Source: Blasia pusilla (Eukaryota; Marchantiophyta; Marchantiopsida; Blasiales). Taken from it: DNA of 64,000 bases. A program made the position numbers and the translations under genes. The stretch is from contig CM114271.1 of assembly GCA_050084515.1 (NCBI GenBank), forward strand, positions 66,278,001-66,342,000, in the 5' to 3' direction. The notes beneath the pieces were generated by a model, which saw only the letters and a list, made by a program, of their open reading frames with translations, did not search any database and was not told where the DNA came from. Below are positions 26,189-35,000 of this stretch, one piece after another (position 1 is the stretch's first letter; each line of letters opens with the position of its first letter).

Positions 26189-27972
26189 GATGGGGAACCC
26201 ATCACGATACAAATGAGGGGGCATAGAGAGCCAAAAAATAGACCTCAAGAGGCCAGAACCGGCCCCGAGGAGAAAGAAGGGGGCCTTCCCCCCTAACGAC
26301 CAAAATCACCAAAAGCAAAGACAATATCAGCGACACCTAGAGAACTATGACTACTATTAAGTGGGCCTCTAGCATTGGCGTCTCCAACCGCGTGAGCCCG
26401 CCGCAGAAGCCCATTTGCCTGGGCGCGCTGCAAAACTCTGGAGAGCCATTGCCTACAATAAAGTATCGTAGTGGCTAAGGACAACCCATTTCTTGACTGG
26501 AGATGATGGGCGCAATCCGTTAGGAACGAGTCAAACCTTTCCCCCATCGCCCCGTACATCTCAATGGCTAGGGGGATAAATCGATGTCCGTCATGAAGTC
26601 GACTATAAATGTGGGTCTTCTTGACCGCCGCCGCCGCCGCTCCTTGTAGCAATCTCCCATGTGCTACCACTTGGGCTCGCACTGCCTCCCACGTAGGATC
26701 CGTCACTACAACATCCGCTACCACCACCTCAGACTCCCTCGTCATGTAGAGATCAGCACGGATAAGGGAATCCCGCATGGAGTAGTGCCTCTCTCTTTGT
26801 ACATGGAATCCACTCTCTTGAGCAATAGAGAACATAATATCCTGCACTGCATCGTGAGTGGCTATCCTCTCACCCCCCATTGGACACCGTGCCAAATGCA
26901 CATCAAGTGGATCCAGACTCCGACGACACTCGCAATGTGTCGAACCAACCATCGTTGGTTGGGGCAGGCCCAGTCGGAACCTCATCGTTGAAGTGTAGGT
27001 AAGTGGTGCAATGCGGAAAGCCGGGATAAGGGGACGAGCCCCCACCCATGAGCCTGCCCCCTTTCAGGAGCAAGAGCGAATACGGGCCCGAACCTCCATG
27101 GGGATATTCCCGTCCGACATAGTAGCTCTAAACAATGCATCAAAGTGGGCTTCCATCAAAGAAGATTGGAGCCCAGACTGTCCGGAGTCTACTAGGGAAG
27201 AGAAAGCGGGAAGAAGTGCTCTAGCCTCAACAAGAAGGGAGTCTTTACAAGCTGTGAGTGAAGACTGAAGTGGGAAAAGACCATCCTCAACATGGCAAAC
27301 ATACTGTAAAAGTAGCGGTCTATCCCTAACCAAAAATCGGGAGCAAAGGAGGGGTGCTATAGTGGCCCAACTCCCTAAAAAGGTTGAAGACGCCACTAAC
27401 TCAGTCGCTATGAGACCTACTCCACCAAAGGCAATCGGCCAAGAAGCCTGTCTATGAGCTAACTTCCCCGCGGCGCACTCTAATGAGCCAGGTCCTAGAA
27501 GATCCCCAAAACGCCTGCATAAACTTTCTATCAAAGGATCTATACAAGGAAGAAATATGGCTAGTCGCCCACACGATTCTACACAGATAACCAGGTCTAC
27601 GGGAAAAACATGACGAGAGGATTCCATAAGCTACTTGAGGGTCACGAATCCTCGTGAGATCGTCGACATGGAGAAGATCCTCGGTAAGAGTCGCCGCCAC
27701 AAAACTCGATACAAAGTCCTGGCTCCCGAGTGGGATTCCCAAGATGCGAAGCCCTCCAGAAAGTGTCAAAAAACCGTCAAGTAAATGAATATCCGCTGAC
27801 AAGCCTAATGAAGACCAAGCCTTGCACTTTCCCACCTTCACCGCGAGGCCGACATGTGCCAACTGTGCTGAAAAGTGCTGAAATGCAAGAACAACCAAGT
27901 CTCCAGGGCCAACAGTGTGAGTATCATCTGCCAATGAAGGGAAAATGCAACCCGGGAAAGCCTCCACCGTAG
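26189..27972 (-). mobile_element. Non-LTR retrotransposon copy 1, 3' part (RT end and restriction-like endonuclease)
   Basis: Read on the minus strand this is the C-terminal half of a LINE-type protein. The RT active-site box reads LADD (27934-27923) and is followed by fingers/thumb sequence. The last domain (27045-26293) has a C-x-C-x9-H-x3-C knuckle (CECRR...HLARC, about 26934-26884), then RADLYM and VVADVVVTDP. This matches the layout of the restriction-like endonuclease of R2/CRE-type non-LTR elements rather than an apurinic endonuclease. A conserved FIPLAIEMYGAMGERFDSF segment follows. The 3' end carries a GATGGG-GAA-CCCATC hairpin (26203-26189). The reading frame shifts near 27450-27630. 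The 5' part continues at 33498 after the inserted LTR element. Confidence 0.82.
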
Positions 27973-28588
27973 TGTCGTGCGCATACATATCGCTACACAA
28001 CATACATTTCTGGTCACATCTACACCACACAACTCCGATCTTCCCCACACACGGGCCGATCCACACATGTACAAAATCAACTCAGACATATACATGGAGA
28101 TCACACAACAAAAATAAAGAGTAGTAAAAATGGCACACCCGGCCTAAAACTCCACTCCTAATCTACATCGACATATCAAGCCTCGTCCACCCTGTGCTAT
28201 CAAGGAATCTTGATGCTAGCACCCTAGTCCTATCTCACACACATACAAGAGAGGTGCTCCAACGGGCCAACATGAGAAAGATGGCTTAGGAAAGCCACCT
28301 TCCTCTCTTATATAGGGTTGGGAAGAGCCAAAAGGCTCTTCCCCTAAAAATAGCCCTCCCCTTGGAAACCTGCACTCACAAGTTACCAGGGGCGGGTGAA
28401 CTCGTCAACAAGTCACCCGGCTGTAAAAGACCTCAACATGAAAGTTATCAGAAACAACGTTCCTGACACAATGGATCTATTCTCAACCTCATCCGACACC
28501 GTGGGACAAAGTTACACTCAAGATAGTCCACTGGCTCCTACGCCCTAACCACAATAGATCTCGGCCTATCGGCTACTCAGATGTGACA
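27973..28588 (-). repeat. 3' LTR of the methyltransferase/PHD retrotransposon
   Basis: 616 bp. On the minus strand it starts TGTCACATCTGAG and ends GCGCACGACA. A TATA-like CCCTATATAAGAGAGG lies at about 28316-28301 (minus strand). The 479 nt at 28110-28588 match the 5' LTR remnant (33019-33497) at exactly equal length with scattered differences. The other 137 nt (27973-28109) are repeated at 28591-28728. Confidence 0.88.
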
Positions 28589-28590
28589 GT

Positions 28591-28728
28591 TGTCGTGCGC
28601 ATACATATCGCTACACAACATACATCGCTGGTCACATCTACACCACACAATACCGATCTTCCCCACACACGGGCCGATCCACACATGTACAAAAATCAAC
28701 TCAGACATATACATGGAGATCACACAAC
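28591..28728 (-). repeat. Extra copy of the LTR 3' tail between purine tract and LTR
   Basis: These 138 nt repeat the last 137 nt of the LTR and sit between the purine tract (28738-28729) and the LTR start, with two bases (GT on the plus strand) between. In a normal element the purine tract abuts the LTR start directly. The left copy has the same purine-tract-to-tail junction at 1561-1564. Confidence 0.85.
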
Positions 28729-28789
28729 CGCCCCCCTAGTTGGCAATTGGATCCCCCCAACTCCAGATAGAAAATGTCACATCTCTTTG

Positions 28790-29060
28790 ACAAGACCTAC
28801 TACCCTATACACATCTCGGACACATCCATCGTCACGTGGGAACCACATCAAGAGGGGGGGTCAGACATGATATATGCCACCCTCGAGAACAACCATCACA
28901 TACCAACATGGTGGTTGCACCCCTCGCAGATCCGTACAACATATACCTCAAGCCTCCGGTACCACTGCCAAGCTCGGATCCACTGTCCCATTTACGTTCG
29001 GAAGATGACATGGGGCACAATTGCGCACATGATCCTTCCAAACCATTCAATCTTGTCCCT
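28790..29060 (-). pseudogene. PHD finger at the integrase C-terminus, broken
   Basis: The minus strand reads LVCDGCSRGWHISCLTPPL, then WMCPRC, the second half of a C4HC3 PHD finger. The first C-x2-C pair has become Y-x2-Y (YMLYGSARGA), whereas the left copy keeps CMLCGSARGA. A stop precedes RWMCPRC, and another lies upstream, before the finger. PHD fingers usually read the histone H3 tail; here the finger occupies the place a chromodomain takes in chromoviruses. Confidence 0.8.
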
Positions 29061-29160
29061 CCAACATGAGGACTTCGGTTGGTAATACCTCGCGCACACG
29101 TAGGATCGTGTGCCCTGCAGTGACATCTAGCTTCGTGGGTGTCGCCTGCTGTAAATACAC

Positions 29161-30231
29161 CTAATCTCCACGATTAAACCTCCTAATCCCTACACGATAA
29201 CCTCCTCCACGAATGGTCGCGTACCTCAATGTATCTCTATGCTGGGCAATAGCTAAGTTCTCAAAGGCCATAGGCATAACTCTACGGAAAATCTCCGCCC
29301 TCTGAGAACATGCTTGTACCCACACATCTGGATCATCAAGATCTAACACCTCCGCCATGTCAGGTCGAATCGCTACAGGTAAATCTGGCTCTCTCCCAAA
29401 GAGCAAAAAGTAAAGTGAAAATGATGCCAAGGATGCTTGCCGACTAAAGCGATAACCCATAGCCAACCATGGCAACTGTAGGTCCCACTCCCTCAACTGT
29501 CCCCGCTGCAAGCCATACTTGCGCAATCCTCTCTTCACGGTCTGTACCACTCTCTCCGCCAACCCATCCGCCTCAAGATGATCTCTGGACGTGGTGCGGT
29601 GATCTACCAGCGCCTGATCACACAAGGCCTGAAACTCTCCCCTGAACTCGATACCCTGGTCAGTCAACACCTCCGCCGGTGCACCAAAGTGACTAAGCAC
29701 ACGATCTAGAAACGCATACGTTGTTCCTTCGCTTGCCTTGTCTGGTAGTGCCACCAACTCTATCCACTTGGAGAAATGCTCCACCATAACCAACACGTAC
29801 CTATGATGACGCCCCGTCAATGGCAAAGGTCCCGCAAAGTCTAAACTCCACCGATAACCTAAACCCATAATCGGAAAAGGATGTAACTACGGAGTGGGAG
29901 CATTGAAGGATGCTCGCACTCTGTCACATACCATACATCTGGCCACAAACTGTTGTATCCCAATATGCATGCCGCGCCACCAATACTGAACCTGGAGTAA
30001 GCTATAAATACGCTTTACTCCAAAATGTCCCAACTCCTCATGGGCATGTCGCACTACACGTGCTCGCTCAGAAGGATGAGGTACCACTCGTATCCTACCA
30101 TCTCCCCATACCCGCAAAATGTGAGTCCGCTCCCACCTGAACCTCCTGGCTCTCTGTAGGATCCGATCCCGCTCCCTAGCACTCACTGTACTCGCTATGA
30201 CGCCAGTGCGCAAGAACTCCACAACCTCCAC
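29161..30231 (-). pseudogene. Integrase of the methyltransferase/PHD retrotransposon
   Basis: The zinc-binding part (30231-29887) shows HAHEELGHFG and CMVCDRV, the HHCC site. The core (29868-29161) has all three catalytic positions: Asp in SLDFAGPL, Asp in VLTDQG and Glu in GLAERV. The two parts are separated by a stop near 29886. This core is the better preserved of the two in the window. Confidence 0.88.
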
Positions 30232-30513
30232 GTCGTCATGGATATCACGACCACCTATCGCCTACTCACTAACCTTCGGATCGAAAGACTCATCATCCAA
30301 CCCCACCACTGGAGTCATCACCTATGGCTGACCTGGCATAGTCAACCAGCAAAGATAGGCAGATGCATGCCAACCGGGCACCATCTCCTCATCACTCTCT
30401 CCGTACCATCGAGCTCCTATGTCGTCTCTCTGACTCGCACATGGGTTACGACTCAACCCATACGCATCTTGGTTCATCCGACTTGGCCTATGAACCACCT
30501 CAAAATCATACTC

Positions 30514-31156
30514 TTATAGTAATAGAGCCCACCTGGCAAGCTTTCCCGTAAGCTTGTCGGACTCCATCAACCACCTCAACAGCTGATGATCGATGATAAG
30601 TGTGAAAGGGTTGCCGAATAAATAGCATCTGAAATGTACCACGGCCCACATTGCTGCCAAGCACTCTCCCTCGTAGGAGCTATACTTTGCCTCTGCAATG
30701 TTGTTCGATCGGCTCGCGTAAGCCACAACGAACTCCCTTTCCTCGTCATCCCTCTGAGTAAGCATTGCTCCTAGACCCAACATAATCCAATCCGTATGTA
30801 ACTGGAATGGGCGACCCCTAACCGGTCTCTGTAAAATGGGTGAGGACATCAACCTGTCCTTGAGCTCTTGAAATGCTCGCTCCTGATCATCTCCCCACAA
30901 CCAAACCTAATCAAGTCTCGTCAACAAGGTCAAAGACTTTGCGATCGCACTAAAACCCTTGACATACCGTCGATAGAAGTTTGCCAGTCTGAGAAATGCT
31001 CGGACTCGACTCACATCTGTAGGGCGTGGAATCTGCCTCTACCTTTGTCTGTTGAGCGCCTAACCCACTCGGGTATATGGTGTGTCCCAAGTACTCAATC
31101 TGCTCCTGAAAGAATCTGCACTTGCCTGGATGTAACTTCAGTCCATGTAACTGCAA
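30514..31156 (-). pseudogene. RT thumb and RNase H of the methyltransferase/PHD retrotransposon
   Basis: 31156-30950 encodes the Ty3-type RT connection (LHPGKCRFFQ, EYLGHTI). 30900-30514 encodes RNase H, with QLHTDWIMLGLGAML, YEGECLAAMWAV and LIIDHQLLRWL supplying the acidic residues. A frame break separates them near 30900-30950. Confidence 0.85.
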
Positions 31157-32317
31157 TCACCAAAACACCTCCTCCAAGTGTCGCTCATGCTCCTCAACCG
31201 TGGAACTGAAGATAAGAATATCATCTATATAACATCGTACAAAATCCAAGCCATCCAAAATCCATTCCATCACTCTTTGAAACTCTGCAGGCGTGTTCTT
31301 CAACCCAAATGGTAAGAACCGCCACTGATACAAGCAATCTCTCCCGAACCGATCTATCCCCCAGAATGATGTCTTCTCCCTGTCCTCCAACTTGATAGGA
31401 AGTTGATGATAGCCAACACGGAGATCTAAAGTACTGAAGATCTTTGCATGCCCTACCGCATCAAAGATTTCCTCAAGAGTAGGCATGGCGTACCGATCTG
31501 ACCTCGTCTGTCGGTTGATAGGACGGTAATCTCCACACATCCGCCTATCCGTCCAATTTCCATACATATCCTTCTTCGCCGGCATGACTGTGGCAGATGC
31601 ATACTCCCCTTGTGATAACTCCACAAGTCCTGCCTCCAACAAGTCTTGACTCCTGCTCTGAATCAAGGCTCGCTCCATATCAGAATACCTGTAGGGTTGA
31701 CGAAAGATCGGCGTATCACTAGCCAACTCAATCCGTATCCCTGGACCCTTCAAGGTACCGAAGTCTCTCATACTGAAGGAAAAACAACTGACATGCATGG
31801 CCCTCCTTGATGACATGCCTGGCCCTCCTTGATGAAAGGCATGGGATGCTGGGAAGCTCACCAACGTAGGTAAGGTTGCCCTCAACTCCCCCACCCTATT
31901 GGCCATGGCCAACGGTGGTCTATCATCTTGTGTCACCACCTGAGATCGACGCCCTGAGCCCAAAATAGCATCCATTGTGAGATGTGGTGCTCTATGGACT
32001 CCATCGTATGCTCGACTCAATACCTCTGATGGTATCAGGTTCGTCCACCATAGTCGTGGACGATGGGCACGTGATCCAACTCTCGCCGCATCTAATAACA
32101 CAGCAGGTCCCAACCAGGACTTCACCTGATACACACTCGTCATCACACGTGCACGAGTGTCTCCCAAAAATGGCGCGTTCTCCAAGATGTACATTGGAGA
32201 ACATGTCTGACTCTCCTGCAAGTGTCGTTCTACTCGCAGCATCCCCAAAACATCCGTGACCTCGGATCCTGCAATCCAAATCCTCGGCCAGCTCATGAAT
32301 GACCCTGACATGGCCAT
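31157..32317 (-). pseudogene. Methyltransferase C-terminal part fused to Ty3 reverse transcriptase
   Basis: One open frame of 386 codons joins two domains. Residues 27-130 carry the C5-methyltransferase motif VI (YILENAPFLG) and motif VIII (DAARVGSRAHRPRLWWTN), then a conserved LPTLVSFPASHAF segment. From about residue 190 it is a Ty3 RT: RMCGDYRPIN, FSTLDLRVGYHQLPI, LPFGLKNTPAEFQRVM and CYIDDILIFS, with the YIDD box intact. Target-recognition and final methyltransferase motifs, and any protease, seem to be deleted at the join. Confidence 0.88.
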
Positions 32318-32649
32318 CCAGCAATCACCAAATGAATGGTACCAACTCTATCCAGATCCTGGGCCCCCACCAAAGAGATGTCGACGGGTAGTGTATGCTG
32401 ATATCCCCGTACTGCAGATACCAGCAACAACTCAAGATACCTCTGGACCAATCTCGTCACGTGACGTAATGATACTCGCCGCGCGGTCTTAGCTCTCTCC
32501 ACATAAAGGTACTGATGCACCCGTATGCCCGCTTGCAATATTGCAGCCAATCCGATGCTACTCCCTCCGAAGAAATCTAACACCCTTACACCCTCCTCTG
32601 GGCACTTCCACACAACAGAGGTGCTATCCAGTGGGGTCAACGTCTCCAC
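32293..32649 (-). pseudogene. C5 cytosine methyltransferase, catalytic N-terminal part
   Basis: The family transfers a methyl group from S-adenosylmethionine to carbon 5 of cytosine in DNA. Motif I reads VRVLDFFGGSSIGLAA (from about 32590), followed by YVERAKTARR. Motif IV is LVIAGWPCQGHS with the catalytic Pro-Cys at about 32313. After a TGA the same frame continues AGRGFGLQDPRSRMFW, then a one-base shift leads to motifs VI and VIII in the next frame. It is therefore one methyltransferase broken by a stop and a frameshift. The motifs resemble DNMT3/DRM-like enzymes more than MET1 or CMT, by eye only. Confidence 0.87.
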
Positions 32650-32777
32650 TCCAAGAGGGGGGGCGCCGTCGCCGCCCTCTATTTGCCCGTCATCGTCTGC
32701 GCCCGCCGACCTAAACGCCTCTGCACCCTGGCCGCCTCTGCCTCTGCAACCTTTCCTTCCTGCTCTTTCTTGACACT

Positions 32778-33018
32778 CTAGCTACTCTCGATGATGTACT
32801 CGCCGCCCCACTCCGTACTACACTCTGCCCTTGTCCTCAATCCCTGTGCACCAGCAAACTCTGAGAAAAACGGACATCGCTTCTGCCCACAGTCTTCTGA
32901 ACAGAAAAATGACCAACACCTGCAACACACGCCTCTCCAGGGGCTCCCGACCAAGGCAACTCGCTTGCCTATCTGCAAACAACGAATTCCCACAAGCCCC
33001 CTGACATCTTTCTCATGT
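32778..33018 (-). other. Cys-rich stretch upstream of the methyltransferase
   Basis: Between the LTR remnant and the methyltransferase the minus strand reads GVCCRCWSFFCSEDCGQKRC. This cysteine spacing faintly recalls the CCRCFC motif of the ADD zinc module of DNMT3 enzymes. The match is short and could be chance. Gag and the primer-binding site, expected here, are not recognisable. Confidence 0.25.
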
Positions 33019-33497
33019 AAAAATAAAGAGTAGTAAAAACCGCACACCTGGCCTAAAACTCCACTTCTCAATCTACATCGACATATCGAGCCTTGTCCAC
33101 CCTGTGCTATCAAGGAATTCGAACGCTAGCACCCTAGTCCTATCTTACACACATACAAGAGAGGTGCTCCAACGGCCCAACATGAGAAAGATGGTTTACG
33201 AAAGTCACCTTCCTCTCTTATATAGGGTTGGGAAGAGCCAAAAGGCTCTTCCCCTAAAAATAGCCCTCCCCTTGGTAACTCTTACAAGACAGTTACCAAG
33301 GGCGGTGACTCAGTCAACAAGTCACCCGGCTGTAAAATACCTCAACATGAAAGTTATCAGAAACAACGTTCCTGGCACAATGGACCTATCTTCAACCTCA
33401 TCCGACACCGTGGGACAAAGTTACATTCAAGATAGTCCGCTGGCTCCTACGCCCTAACCACGATAGATCTCGGCCTATCGGCTACTCAGATGTGACA
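33019..33497 (-). repeat. 5' LTR remnant of the methyltransferase/PHD retrotransposon
   Basis: Minus strand from TGTCACATCTGAG at 33497 to TTTATTTTT at 33019. It equals the first 479 nt of the 616-bp 3' LTR and lacks the last 137 nt. The sequence then changes to an unrelated stretch with no visible primer-binding site. Confidence 0.85.
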
Positions 33498-34990
33498 GTA
33501 GAAAGAACCGCTCAATAATGAGCCAAAGCAAATAATGCACCACCCAAGGGATCACCCTGACGCGTCCCGGTAGCAGACTCCAAGACCGTGACCTCCTCCT
33601 CGAACCTACCGTGGTGAAAATAGAGAGCCGAGGGGCCCCATAAAAAGCATGCACGAAGGGAATCAGACTCGCTATGGGACCCTCTGCGTCTCTCAACTCC
33701 GTGAAGATAGCTGCCCAAGACACTGAGTTAAAGGCGTTCTCCACATCCACCCACTTGGGATGTATATCCAAACAATCCCTCAAACCTAAGGCTACAGCCT
33801 CACAACCGATTGGCGTGGCAACTCCGAACTGGTGCGGACTCAGATGTGACTGGAAAGCCTCACGGAACTGCAAAGCGATAGTACGACTCACCAACCGCAA
33901 GAGCACCTTCCCTATGGCAATCAGGCGGATCCCTCCACCCTCCTTCGATAACGCCAAAAGTCGCCCCGCCCCCAATACCTGGGCTACTGCTGTTGGCACT
34001 CTCCCCGGAGCTAGGTGAGAGGCAACGTGAAGCAACTCGGAAAAGCCGCTAGCAGAGTCCTCGGGGGGAAAGCAATCACGAAGGTGTTCTTACATCATAC
34101 TAGACAACCCTCCAGCTGCTGTCCTAGGGGAACGCACGAGTGCCCGTGCAAAGAGGGACGGGTCTAGGCATAAGGTCGTGTCAGGATGGAAGTCACGTAC
34201 AAATGTTGGGATGTCAACCGCTGGACGAGGGTGTAGCCTTTGGAGGTCGTCGATGGTAACAGCGGAAGGAGGAGTCATATCCATAGGGCGGAGCGCACGA
34301 GCCGCTCGAGTACTCCCCGGCTCGCCCAAGTGTCCTACATCGTCGCAATCTGCCAACTACAAGATCGTCCGCTGGGAAAACCACGTGGAGCGGATCGGAT
34401 AGGAGAGGCTTGACAATAAGGCTTAAAACGATGGGAATCATGCGATTCACGAAGCCTCATGTCTAGACATCTAGGGAAATTCCCTGTCAGCAACGCAGAC
34501 CGGTGTGTGCACCACCTCCACGTCCTCGTGAAGGCATGGAGGGTGCGGGGTCAACACTATTTTATTTTTTCAGGTCGGTCGTAAGAAGACAGGAGTACGA
34601 TTCCTGCGTCCCAGAGTCTATCTCTTTCGTTCGTTCGATTATGACTGACACTACTGCGGCTCTAGTCGAGGTTCTCCAGAATCTCCACCAACCAAAGCCC
34701 CGAATTGCAGAGAAGCCGGCTCGGCGATATGCTCAGAGCATCATTACTGCGCTGAGGCCAAGAAGGAAGAAACTTCCGTGATCGAGATCCGAGGTCAGTA
34801 CTACCGGTGCATTTGTGAAGAAAGAACGCGAGTCCTTCTTGGGACACTCCATTCCGGAAATGGGGCACTGTTTCTCCTCAAACTCGGTGCTCGTTCGTCG
34901 GAGACGAGAACGCCGAACGCCTAATCGTCGATTTCTTGCAGGACTTCTCTCACCGGAGCGCCTCGGGAGAAAACAAAGATGCACTTCGAT
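33498..34990 (-). mobile_element. Non-LTR retrotransposon copy 1, 5' part
   Basis: This is the N-terminal part of the LINE protein interrupted at 27973-33497. It encodes the RT palm up to about 13 residues before the LADD box: GAGRLLALSKEGGGIRLIAI, SPHQFGVATPIGCEA and DVENAFNSVSWAAIFTEL (33475-34035 frame). An N-terminal segment follows at 34356-34090. The last 500 bp are non-coding; 34860-34960 resembles 37600-37680 behind copy 2, so this is probably the element's 5' leader. The exact 5' end is uncertain. Confidence 0.75.
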
Positions 34991-35000
34991 AAAAATGAGT

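Larger units (their letters stand above)
27973..33497 (-). mobile_element. Ty3-type retrotransposon with cytosine methyltransferase and PHD finger
   Basis: The element is inserted in the RT of non-LTR copy 1. The insertion is marked by GTAG at 27969-27972 and 33498-33501, and copy 2 of the LINE (about 36650) shows the empty site with one GTAG. Minus-strand order: partial 5' LTR (33497-33019), unassigned Cys-rich stretch, methyltransferase (32590-31990), RT (about 31750-30950), RNase H (30900-30514), integrase zinc domain (30231-29887), integrase core (29868-29161), PHD finger (about 28960-28790), purine tract (28738-28729), an extra LTR-tail copy (28728-28591) and the full 3' LTR (28588-27973). 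Gag and protease are not recognised. Stops and frameshifts between domains show it is no longer active. Confidence 0.9.
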
